Below are positions 1 to 6,061 of a DNA stretch of 7,075 nt, piece after piece. The position numbers and the translations under genes are program-made. The notes below the pieces were generated by a model. It had not been told where the DNA came from. It made no database searches and saw only the letters and a program-made list of their open reading frames with translations. Origin of the DNA: DATLYH01 sp035575035 (GTDB taxonomy: Bacteria; Planctomycetota; Planctomycetia; Gemmatales; Gemmataceae); contig DATLYH010000247.1 in the NCBI GenBank assembly GCA_035575035.1, positions 1-7,075 on the forward strand, read 5' to 3'. How positions within the stretch are numbered: position 1 is the stretch's first letter; every line of letters starts with the position of its first letter.

Positions 1-771
1 GTAAAAGTTGACATCATTCGCCCGGCCGCGCGGGCTGCCAACGACAACCACCTGCCCGCCGTCGCAAGCCAGCGCCATGGCCGCCGGCACCGCGGCGGGG
101 ATGCCGGTGGCGTCAGCCACCACCTCGGCGCCGCGCCTCCCCAAATAGCGGGCGAGCTGCTCGCGCACATCGCCGGCCGTCGGGTCGATCACGTGGTCGG
201 CACCGCCGGCCCGGGCTGCTTCGCGACGCATATGCACGGCGTCGATGCCGACGACCGGGTAAGCGCCGGCCGCCCGGAACGTGCGCAGGGCGAACTGGCC
301 GATCACCCCCAGCCCCAGCACCGCCGCCGACCGCCCCAGGGTGATGCCGGCCCGGATGGCCGCCCCCATGCCGTAGCGGGCAATGCAGGCCCACGCCGCC
401 CGCTCGGCGTCAAGGTCGGCGGGCAGCGGCCAGAGCCGGCCGCGCTCGTGGCCCAAGGTAAGTAGCTCGGCCGAGGCGTGGTTGCCGGGGTAGCTGACGC
501 GGTCGCCGGGCTTCCAGCCGCGGACCTCCGAGCCGACGGCGACCACGGTGCCGGCCGCGCTGTAGCCCGGCCGAAAGGGAAACTTCCAGTCAGGGAGGGT
601 CGGATCCTTGAGCCACTGATGGGTGCCGGTGTAGACGGCCAACTCGGTGCCGGCGCTGACAGCGCTGACCTCGGTCGCCACCAGGATTTGGTTAGGGGCC
701 GGCGGAGGCAGCTCCACCTCATGAATCTCGACGTGGTATGGCTCAACGATAACGGCCTGGCGTGCTTTCAT
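1..771 (-). CDS. Zinc-independent-looking medium-chain dehydrogenase (MDR/COG1063-like), 3' end outside window
   Basis: This reading frame is open from ATG at 771 to the window edge and gives 257 residues. The N-terminal GroES-like half holds GYSAAGTV (69-76) and KPGDRV (87-92). The Rossmann half begins with VLGLGVIG (151-158, the GxGxxG nucleotide site), and Asp177 at the end of the second strand suggests NAD preference. The catalytic-zinc Cys of classical alcohol dehydrogenases is replaced (VSAGTE, 38-43). The usual GHE is GYS, and the four-Cys structural zinc lobe is absent, so it is probably a zinc-free oxidoreductase. The SAGTE pattern recalls the subgroup often annotated as BchC-like or threonine-dehydrogenase-like, but the substrate cannot be told. 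The start is supported by GAGGG a few bases upstream. The gene is divergent from the SDR gene at 1016. The C-terminal part of the domain is missing only because the window ends. Confidence 0.9.
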   Translation of the reverse strand, partial: MKARQAVIVEPYHVEIHEVELPPPAPNQILVATEVSAVSAGTELAVYTGTHQWLKDPTLPDWKFPFRPGYSAAGTVVAVGSEVRGWKPGDRVSYPGNHASAELLTLGHERGRLWPLPADLDAERAAWACIARYGMGAAIRAGITLGRSAAVLGLGVIGQFALRTFRAAGAYPVVGIDAVHMRREAARAGGADHVIDPTAGDVREQLARYLGRRGAEVVADATGIPAAVPAAMALACDGGQVVVVGSPRGRANDVNFY

Positions 772-1015
772 GGTTCCCTCGCGGGCGTTGCCGATTGACC
801 CGGCGAGCGGCCGGCGTCACCCTTCCTGCCCCCTCTGCAGTGAAAAGAATATGAACCCGACGTAAAATCGCTACAGTCGCTGCCAGGGGGCGCGCGCCTG
901 CAAGTTTTGCGGCCTGCGTCGGCTCTTCGGGATAGCGAGGGAGGACAAAATGCGGTAAGGATAAGGAGCCGGACCAGCACATCAGCCGTCCTGTCGCATC
1001 GAACGGAGAAGCAGC
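772..1015. promoter_or_regulatory. Divergent intergenic region between the two dehydrogenase genes
   Basis: These 244 bases separate two outward-facing genes and must hold the promoter of each, unless one is read from farther away. An A/T-richer patch lies near 840-870. No convincing -35/-10 pair or operator palindrome could be picked out by eye. A strong purine-rich ribosome-site-like tract at 936-944 precedes a three-codon ORF at 950-958, which is listed separately. Confidence 0.45.
950..958 (+). other. Minimal leader ORF (ATG CGG TAA) with Shine-Dalgarno-like tract
   Basis: The tract GAGGGAGG at about 936-944 is followed, about six bases on, by ATG CGG TAA. This would encode only Met-Arg, 57 bases before the SDR start. 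Start-proximal minimal ORFs can stall or recycle ribosomes, and CGG is a fairly common arginine codon in GC-rich genomes. The tract may equally be a chance purine run. The sequence shows the arrangement; any regulatory role is inference. Confidence 0.2.
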
Positions 1016-1870
1016 ATGGCCCATCGAAGCATCGAGGGATCGCGCATCCTGATTACCGGCGCTTCCCAGGGGATCGGCCGGGCGCTGGCCGTGGCCGCCG
1101 CCGAGCGTGGGGCCCGGGTGCTGGCCGCGGCCCGATCCGCGGACCTGCTCCGCGAGCTGGCCGGGGAGGTCCGGGCCCGGGGGGGCACTCTGGAGACGGT
1201 CGTCGCTGACGTCACCAGCCCCGAGGATCGGCAGCGCATGGTTGAGGCGGCCCGGCACTTCTTTGGCGGCCTCGATATCCTGGTGAACAACGCCGGCATC
1301 GGCGCGACCGGCCACTTCGTGGAGGTCAGCCCGGAACGGCTGCGGAAGATCATGGAGGTGAACTTCTTTGGCCTGACCGAAACGACCCGCGCCTTCCTGC
1401 CGCTGCTGCGCCAGGGCAACCGCCCCGCCATCGTCAATATCTCGTCCATCGCCGGCAAGCGCGGCATCCCGGCGCGGAGCGAGTACTCGGCGAGCAAGTT
1501 CGCCGTGCAGGGCTTCAGCGAGGCGCTGCGGGCCGAATTAGACAAGGACGGCATCGACGTGATCGTGATCTGCCCCGGCCTGACGCAGACCAACTTCTCC
1601 CGGAATATGTTGGAACAAAAGGCCCGGATGCCGCTGGACCATTTGCGCGGGATGACGGCCGAGCAGGTGGCGCGGAAGACCCTCCGAGCAATTGAGAAAG
1701 GCAAGCACGAGGTCTGCCTGACGCTTCAGGGCAAGCTGATGGTTTTCGTCAGTCGTTTCTTTCCCCGCTTGGCCGACCACATCGCCGCCCGGCGCGTGCG
1801 GGCACTCTTCCGGGATGAAATCGCCGCCCGCCGCCAATCCGGCAGCCCAGCCAGTCCGGCCCGAGTCTGA
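1016..1870 (+). CDS. Short-chain dehydrogenase/reductase (classical SDR)
   Basis: This is a 284-residue NAD(P)-dependent oxidoreductase with every classical SDR landmark. TGASQGIG (14-21) is the cofactor glycine motif, NNAG lies at 91-94 and the catalytic Asn is N115. The catalytic Ser is S144 (in NISSIAG) and the YSASK motif supplies Y157 and K161. P187-G188 follows the active site. Arg40 at the end of the second strand favours NADP(H). The C-terminal extension (about 230-284) is basic and carries an amphipathic stretch (LMVFVSRFFP, 241-250). Such tails in DHRS7-like SDRs can touch membranes, though this is only a possibility here. The substrate is unknown. The start ATG follows GGAG at 1005-1008. 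The gene is divergent from the medium-chain dehydrogenase, so the two may share a control region or pathway. Confidence 0.95.
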   Translation: MAHRSIEGSRILITGASQGIGRALAVAAAERGARVLAAARSADLLRELAGEVRARGGTLETVVADVTSPEDRQRMVEAARHFFGGLDILVNNAGIGATGHFVEVSPERLRKIMEVNFFGLTETTRAFLPLLRQGNRPAIVNISSIAGKRGIPARSEYSASKFAVQGFSEALRAELDKDGIDVIVICPGLTQTNFSRNMLEQKARMPLDHLRGMTAEQVARKTLRAIEKGKHEVCLTLQGKLMVFVSRFFPRLADHIAARRVRALFRDEIAARRQSGSPASPARV

Positions 1871-1990
1871 GGCCCACCTCCAGCTCAGCGGCAAACCCGG
1901 TGCGAACGCGCTGCCGGGAGACCTTGTTTTCTCCGGGGCCGTGTGGTATTTTTGCTTGACTTTCCTGACAACCTACCTTGCGGAGTACCA

Positions 1991-2239
1991 ATGAAGTTAC
2001 TCACCGCTGTGGCGGCCGGCATGGCCGTTTGCGCTTTCTACACGATCCTGCGTGCCGAGGCGACGAATCGACGACGACTCCTGCGGCACTTCCGCTGCTG
2101 GCTGTGCAAGCACTCCACGGCTTACCTCGTCAGCGATCGGACCAGGCATTGCGATTGCAGCTTCTGCGGCATTACCAACAAGCTGCTCCCTGGGGCGCTG
2201 GTGGGAGAGCTCCCTGACATCCGCGTGTCACTGGCGTAA
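1991..2239 (+). CDS. Small cysteine-rich protein with N-terminal hydrophobic segment, unknown function
   Basis: The product has 82 residues and I do not recognise the family. Residues 1-24 form a hydrophobic signal peptide or membrane anchor (MKLLTAVAAG, then VCAFYTIL). A basic stretch follows (NRRRLLRHFR, 26-35). The soluble part carries Cys36 and Cys39 (CWLC), then Cys54, Cys56 and Cys59 (CDCSFC), an arrangement compatible with a zinc ribbon or other metal knuckle. The basic residues after the hydrophobic segment favour an anchor with the Cys domain in the cytoplasm. The ATG at 1991 is preferred because GGAG lies five bases upstream (1982-1985) and the hydrophobic segment then starts at the N-terminus. 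A GTG at 1943 would add 16 residues with no such site. The gene lies 120 bases after the SDR gene and converges on the ankyrin gene. Confidence 0.65.
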   Translation: MKLLTAVAAGMAVCAFYTILRAEATNRRRLLRHFRCWLCKHSTAYLVSDRTRHCDCSFCGITNKLLPGALVGELPDIRVSLA

Positions 2240-2274
2240 GCGGCCCAGGCGGCTCGAGGCCCCGGTTGCCCGTT

Positions 2275-3813
2275 TCATTTGCCGGGTTTGGCATCGTCGT
2301 AACCTGCCGCGCCGAGGACCGGTGGGGGCGTGGGCGGCGGCGGGGTGACACCCGCAGCGCGCATCACGCGATGGATGGCCGCGACGGTGTCGGCGGAAGG
2401 CTTGAAGTTGCCCGGGCGAAAACCCTCCGCGATCAACAGCGGCGTCCAGCCGTACTTGTTCTTCCGGTTCCAGACCTCGATTTTCGCCCCCTTGTCGGCA
2501 AGGAGCTGGACCACTTTCGGCAGGTTCTTGTAGGCGGCGCCGTGCATGGCCGTTTCGCCGTTCCGGTCCACGGCATTCACGTCAGCGCCGAGACTGAGAA
2601 GGTACTCGACGGCGGCCAGCACCTCGGGCTCGGTCCCGGCCTCCTCATCCGGCGCAAGACAGCCGAGGCCGGCAGCAGCCATCAGCGGCGTGGAGCCGTC
2701 CTTGTTCGGCAACAGCGGATCGGCGCCCAACTCGACCAGGAGGCGCATGTACGGAAGGTCCGCTGTCTTGGCGGCGAGCAGGAAGGGAGTGGCGCCGGCC
2801 ATGCTCAGCCGGCCGGGGCCGGACGGCCCCTTCTCCAACCGGGCGTTCACGTCGGCGCCGTATTTCACCAGTTCTCGAACGAATTGCAGACTGGTCAAAT
2901 TGCCGGAGCCGGTCGGCGGCGGCAGGCCGTCGTCGCCATCGCCGCGGTTCGGCTTGCGGACCCAGGTCAACGTGTGCAGGGGCGTGTAGCCGGACCGCCG
3001 ATCGTTCGGATCGGCGCCGGCCTTCAGCAATTCCACGGCCAGCTCGAAATGGCCGTTCTCGATCGCCAGGATCAACGCGCTCACCCCGTTAGCCGGCGCC
3101 TTGCCGCCGGCCCGTCGGTCGGTCTGGATGGCTTCGTTCGGGTCGGCCCCGGCCTTGAGCAATACCCGGACAACTTCAATGCGTCCCTCGCGTGCGGCAA
3201 AGAGCAGCGGCGTAAAGCCAGACTTCAGCCGCGCCCGCATGTCCGCGCCCGCCTTGAGGAGCAACTCGACGACCGCGGCATGCCCCTCGGCAGCGGCCCA
3301 CATCAAGGCGGTCTGCCCCTTGCGGTCGGTCGCATCCACCTTGGCGCCGGCGTCGAGCAGCGCCTGCACCGGGCCGACGCGGCCGGTACGGGCAGCGGTC
3401 ATCAGCGCGGTCTCGCCGCCCCGCAACGTGGTGTTGGGGTCTGCGCCCGCGGCGAGCAATGCCCGGACCAATCCTTCGTTACCGTTGGTGCAAGCCAGTG
3501 ACAGTGGTGTGACACCGTATCGGTTCTCGGCCTTGGCGTTAGCACCGGCCGCGAGGAGGAGTTTAGCCGTTTCCAGGTCGTCGTGGTAGGCAGCCCAGTG
3601 CAGCGCGGTCATGCCATCCACCTGGGCGGCGTTCACGTCGGCACGTTCGCGCACCAGCGCCCGGACGCGTGGCCAGTCGGCCTTCTCCGCGGCATCGGCG
3701 AGCGGCGCCTCCGCCGCAGCCGCCAGCGAACCGACACCGCACAGGCCAAGGACAACGACCAACACAGCGAATCGGGACCGGATGAATGGAACCAGTCTGC
3801 AACCGTGGATCAT
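2275..3813 (-). CDS. Exported ankyrin-repeat protein
   Basis: The product has 512 residues. An N-terminal signal peptide (basic n-region to about 14, hydrophobic core 15-30, likely cleavage after AAAAEA near 36) is followed by roughly 11 ankyrin repeats from about 37 to 488. Clear repeat cores are GMTALHWAA (67-75), GVTPLSLAC (100-108), GETALMTAA (133-141), GQTALMWAA (166-174), GFTPLLFAA (199-207), GSTPLMAAA (373-381) and GETAMHGAA (419-427). Two repeats carry insertions, near 285-307 and 383-396. A proline-rich tail (490-498) ends the protein. Ankyrin arrays bind other proteins, so a periplasmic scaffold role is likely. ATG at 3813 is chosen over an upstream TTG at 3861 because it has GGAGG at good spacing and puts the signal peptide at the N-terminus. 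As I recall, similar exported ankyrin proteins accompany DUF1552/DUF1592 genes in Acidobacteriota and Planctomycetota. Confidence 0.93.
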   Translation of the reverse strand: MIHGCRLVPFIRSRFAVLVVVLGLCGVGSLAAAAEAPLADAAEKADWPRVRALVRERADVNAAQVDGMTALHWAAYHDDLETAKLLLAAGANAKAENRYGVTPLSLACTNGNEGLVRALLAAGADPNTTLRGGETALMTAARTGRVGPVQALLDAGAKVDATDRKGQTALMWAAAEGHAAVVELLLKAGADMRARLKSGFTPLLFAAREGRIEVVRVLLKAGADPNEAIQTDRRAGGKAPANGVSALILAIENGHFELAVELLKAGADPNDRRSGYTPLHTLTWVRKPNRGDGDDGLPPPTGSGNLTSLQFVRELVKYGADVNARLEKGPSGPGRLSMAGATPFLLAAKTADLPYMRLLVELGADPLLPNKDGSTPLMAAAGLGCLAPDEEAGTEPEVLAAVEYLLSLGADVNAVDRNGETAMHGAAYKNLPKVVQLLADKGAKIEVWNRKNKYGWTPLLIAEGFRPGNFKPSADTVAAIHRVMRAAGVTPPPPTPPPVLGAAGYDDAKPGK

Positions 3814-3875
3814 CGGTGCGCCTCCTCGTCGCAATCCTGTGCCGGGCCCATCCTGGAGCAAATGCTCTCTTCCCG

Positions 3876-4199
3876 CTACCCTTGCTCTTGCTTCTCGCCT
3901 GCCGGGAAGGTTTCCGGTGCTCCATTACGGGCATTCATAGCAAGTGTTTGTGCAGCGTACGCGCGATTGATCTGTTCTTCAGCGATGTAATCGAAAACAA
4001 GTTCACCGCAATGCCGGCACTTGGGTACGGCAAGATTGGTTACGTTAATGGTCACGGGCTTGCCCCCGTATTCACGCTGGCATTGGTAGTCTATCGTCTC
4101 GCGCCACACTTCTTGTTGGCGGCAGCGCGGGCAAAACCAAGGAAAGGGTCGTGCCAACGTCTGCACCCGTTCACTGGCATTCGCATTTTCAGACATCAT
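3876..4199 (-). CDS. YgiT-type zinc-finger protein, putative antitoxin (MqsA N-domain-like)
   Basis: The product has 107 residues. The paired knuckles FCPRC (22-26) and KCRHC (60-64) supply Cys23, Cys26, Cys61 and Cys64, the four zinc ligands of the YgiT/MqsA N-terminal domain. The segment LVFDYIAEEQINRAYAAQTL (67-86) matches the region that follows the second knuckle in the family. MqsA of E. coli continues into an XRE helix-turn-helix domain. Here the chain ends about 25 residues later in a polar tail (PAGEKQEQG), so no DNA-binding domain is present. Short YgiT proteins of this kind are commonly the second gene of toxin-antitoxin-like pairs. The start ATG at 4199 overlaps the end of the upstream gene by 11 bases; a second ATG at 4196 is equally possible. 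The gene ends with TAG, 62 bases before the ankyrin start. Confidence 0.85.
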   Translation of the reverse strand: MMSENANASERVQTLARPFPWFCPRCRQQEVWRETIDYQCQREYGGKPVTINVTNLAVPKCRHCGELVFDYIAEEQINRAYAAQTLAMNARNGAPETFPAGEKQEQG

Positions 4200-4533
4200 G
4201 GATACTCACTATGTGGATGGTCGGATCCTTGGGGTCGTCATCTTGCAGGATGGTCTCGATGTAGATATTCCGGTTGCCAAGGCGCACTCGGAAATCGTAG
4301 TGAAATGGCCATGCAGACCATTCTGGACGCTGTTCGGCAACTTGGTCAATCACGCCACCGCCCTGGAGATGATCGTGCATGATCTTGGCAATATCTTTAA
4401 GTGTCAGACCTCCTAGTTCTCTTGCTATCCAGTCTAGCACGACCTCCTTCGCTGTAACATAGCCCGTGTAGTTCCAGTTCCCCAATACAATCTTGAACTG
4501 GGCCAGAATGGTTGGGTCAGTGAGCGGCGGCAT
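4189..4533 (-). CDS. Putative toxin partner of the YgiT-type protein
   Basis: The product is a 114-residue cytoplasmic protein with no signal peptide. The N-terminal half is helical (LAQFKIVLGNW, 10-20; TLKDIAKIMHDHL, 44-56). The C-terminal half reads as three strands, HYDFRVRL (78-85), NIYIETIL (89-96) and TIHIVSIHD (105-113), separated by a DDDPKDP turn. A compact alpha/beta protein placed directly before a YgiT-type gene fits the toxin-first order of mqsRA and of DUF4258-YgiT pairs, where toxins have the RelE-like fold. The closing strand resembles that group, but I cannot assign it to a named family. Candidate functional residues are His53, His55, His78 and Tyr79. The start ATG has only a weak GAG upstream. 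Lower GC than the flanking genes suggests acquisition by transfer. Toxicity is inferred from context only. Confidence 0.7.
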   Translation of the reverse strand: MPPLTDPTILAQFKIVLGNWNYTGYVTAKEVVLDWIARELGGLTLKDIAKIMHDHLQGGGVIDQVAEQRPEWSAWPFHYDFRVRLGNRNIYIETILQDDDPKDPTIHIVSIHDV

Positions 4534-4585
4534 CTGCTCGGGCCTAAGAATTCATCCCGCCCCGGGTTGACAGCTAACGGGCGTT

Positions 4586-4702
4586 TTACCCAACGTCGGA
4601 CGCAGTGTCTCGTTCGGCGAGACAAGCCAATACGCCCAGAATATCCTGGTCTTTCTTGCCCTCGGTCTTCGTCCAGGCTTTGATGAATGCGAGAAGCCGA
4701 AA
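4586..4702 (-). pseudogene. Orphan 38-codon reading frame, possible 3' remnant of a lost gene
   Basis: Between the DUF1552 stop and the toxin gene, one - strand frame (TTT at 4702 to TAA at 4586) reads as plausible protein, including AFIKAWTKTEGKKDQDILG and then VLACLAERDTASDVG. It is rich in charged helix-forming residues, about 24 of its 38 third positions are G or C, and it closes with a stop. It has no ATG or GTG start and is preceded by TGA at 4705-4703, so it cannot be a complete gene. The likely explanation is the tail of a gene truncated by the event that placed the toxin-antitoxin pair here. I do not recognise its family, and chance cannot be excluded in such a short frame. Confidence 0.35.
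4606..4624. repeat. Perfect 7-bp inverted repeat (TGTCTCG-5-CGAGACA)
   Basis: TGTCTCG at 4606-4612 is the exact reverse complement of CGAGACA at 4618-4624, with five bases TTCGG between. In RNA it gives a compact hairpin. It lies inside the orphan frame, 73 bases before the putative toxin start, where a toxin-antitoxin operator or an RNA-processing hairpin could be. No U-tract follows on either strand, so it is not a standard intrinsic terminator. Confidence 0.4.
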
Positions 4703-4717
4703 TCACCTTCCCAGGCT

Positions 4718-6061
4718 TCAAATCCCCACCGGTTCGAACAGCTCGTCCACCTTGCCGTTGCTGTCGGCGAACTTGTCGAGGTGGACGCCGACCTTGTCGA
4801 GCAGCGTCAGGTGCAGGTTGGCCAGCGGGGTTGGCTTGCTGAAGCGGATGTGCCGTCCCCCCTTCATGCCGCCGGCCGCACCCCCCGCGACGAGGATCGG
4901 CAGGTTGATATGGTCATGCACGTTCGGGTTGCCCATGCCGCTGCCGTACAAAAACAGCGAATGGTCAAGCAACGTGCCGTCCCCTTCCTTGATCGCCTTG
5001 AGCTTGCCAAGGAACTCCGCGAACAGCGAGACATGGAACTGGTTGATCTTGGCGATCTTGGCGATCTTCTCCGGGTCGTTGCCGTGGTGCGACAGCGGGT
5101 GGTGCGGCTCGGGCACGCCAATCTCGGGATAGGTGCGGTTGCTCGTCTCCCGCGCCAGCTGGAAGGTGATGACGCGCGTGACATCCCCTTGGAGCGCCAG
5201 CACCTGCAAGTCGAACATCAGCCGGGCATGATCGGCATAGGCGGCGGGCACGCCGATCGGCCGGTCGAGGTCCGGCAGCGGCTTCTCCGCGACTTCCTGC
5301 TCCGCCTTCTGGATGCGTCGCTCCACGTCGCGGACGGCATCGAGGTACTCGCTGACCCGGACGCGATCCGCCGGCCCAAGCGTTTGCTTGAGGCGGTCCA
5401 GATCATCCTTGACAAAATCGAGCAGGCTGGCGCGGCGGCGGAGAGCGGCTAGCCGGTCGGCCTTGCTCCCCCCTTCGCCGAACAACATCTCAAACACCAC
5501 CCGCGGATGGGCCTCGGCCGGCAGCGGCGTCGTCGGCGACGACCACGACAGGTTGTTCTGATAGACGCAGGCGTAGCCGTTGTCGCACTGGCCGACGGTC
5601 TGCATCATGTCCATCGCCAGCTCCAGCGACGGCAGCTGCGTCTGGCGGCCAATCTCCTTGGCAGCGATCTGGTCCACCGTCGTGCCCAGGTAATAGTCGG
5701 AACTCTCGGTGTGCTTGGCGCGGGCACAGCTGAGGAAGGCCGCATTCGACGTGGCGTGCGTGCCGGGGTAGGCGCTGGGCAGTTCCATGTTGGTCAGCAC
5801 CGTGACATGTTCCTTCACCGGTGCCAGCGGGCTGAGGATCGGCGACAGTTGCTCCAGCTTGTCCTTGCCGGGTGGGGTCCAGCGGGTGATGTCGCAGCCC
5901 ATCGGAATGTAGATGAAGCCCAGGCGGCGCACCGGGGCAGCCGGCGTCGCCGCCAGAGCGGTCATGGCCGGGACCATCGCGTCCAGCAACGGCAGCGCGA
6001 TGGCGGCCCCGACGCCGCGCAGGAAGGTCCGACGTGGCAGCGCCTTCTTGAAGATGTTCAT
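4718..6061 (-). CDS. DUF1552 domain-containing protein, Tat-exported
   Basis: The product has 447 residues, the normal length for this family, and is full length. The N-terminus carries a twin-arginine signal, PRRTFLRG (9-16), followed by a hydrophobic stretch with IALPLLDA and an alanine-rich cleavage region ending near residue 40, so it should be exported folded through Tat. The domain then opens with RRLGFIYIPMG and contains the typical GTHA, SLELA and SHHG segments (the last followed by NDPEK). It ends with the family-typical LANLHLTLLDKVGV and FADSNGK. Histidine-rich segments such as PHHPLSHHG could bind metal. Some DUF1552 members are noted as resembling the alkaline phosphatase or DUF1501 fold, but the activity is unknown. 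The start overlaps the stop of the upstream DUF1592 gene as ATGA, so the two are translationally coupled. An AGGG sits about 11 bases upstream. Confidence 0.95.
   Translation of the reverse strand: MNIFKKALPRRTFLRGVGAAIALPLLDAMVPAMTALAATPAAPVRRLGFIYIPMGCDITRWTPPGKDKLEQLSPILSPLAPVKEHVTVLTNMELPSAYPGTHATSNAAFLSCARAKHTESSDYYLGTTVDQIAAKEIGRQTQLPSLELAMDMMQTVGQCDNGYACVYQNNLSWSSPTTPLPAEAHPRVVFEMLFGEGGSKADRLAALRRRASLLDFVKDDLDRLKQTLGPADRVRVSEYLDAVRDVERRIQKAEQEVAEKPLPDLDRPIGVPAAYADHARLMFDLQVLALQGDVTRVITFQLARETSNRTYPEIGVPEPHHPLSHHGNDPEKIAKIAKINQFHVSLFAEFLGKLKAIKEGDGTLLDHSLFLYGSGMGNPNVHDHINLPILVAGGAAGGMKGGRHIRFSKPTPLANLHLTLLDKVGVHLDKFADSNGKVDELFEPVGI

Larger units (their letters stand above)
4534..4717. 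other. Gap between DUF1552 and the toxin-antitoxin-like pair
   Basis: This 184-base stretch holds the orphan frame and the inverted repeat listed separately. The final 50 bases before the toxin start are non-coding on the - strand and should contain the module's ribosome site and possibly a promoter, though no clear -10/-35 pair is visible. It breaks the otherwise tight packing of the DUF1592-DUF1552 operon. Confidence 0.5.

Noticed and set aside
982..1704. Long - strand frame (240 codons) opposite the SDR gene
   Set aside because: Arg/Ser/Pro-rich shadow of a gene that carries every SDR motif on the + strand.
1914..1955. Imperfect hairpin (CCGGGAG ... CTCCGGGG) followed by TATTTTT, as a terminator of the SDR gene
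   Set aside because: The stem is only GGAG/CTCC plus two pairs across a mismatch, and the T-run is more than ten bases away.
1956..1961. TTGACT as a -35 box for the small cysteine-rich gene; also TGG...TGC nearby as a sigma-54 site
   Set aside because: No -10 element lies 16-18 bases downstream, and the GG to GC spacing is 7 rather than 10 bases, so neither promoter type fits.
2266..3501. Long + strand open frame (411 codons) opposite the ankyrin gene
   Set aside because: It is the antisense shadow of the ankyrin repeats in GC-rich DNA: low-complexity G/A/R-rich translation, no domain, no ribosome site. The - strand frame has clear repeats and a signal peptide.
4558..4587. CGCCC ... GGGCG followed by TTTT as a + strand terminator, with TTGACA inside it as a -35 box
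   Set aside because: The stem is 5 bp with a 16-base loop, no + strand gene ends there, and no -10 box follows the TTGACA.
4434..4721. 95-codon - strand frame spanning the gap and the start of the toxin gene
   Set aside because: It overlaps the toxin gene in another frame, is Arg-rich and looks non-protein-like; the neighbouring frame 4702-4586 reads better as a remnant.
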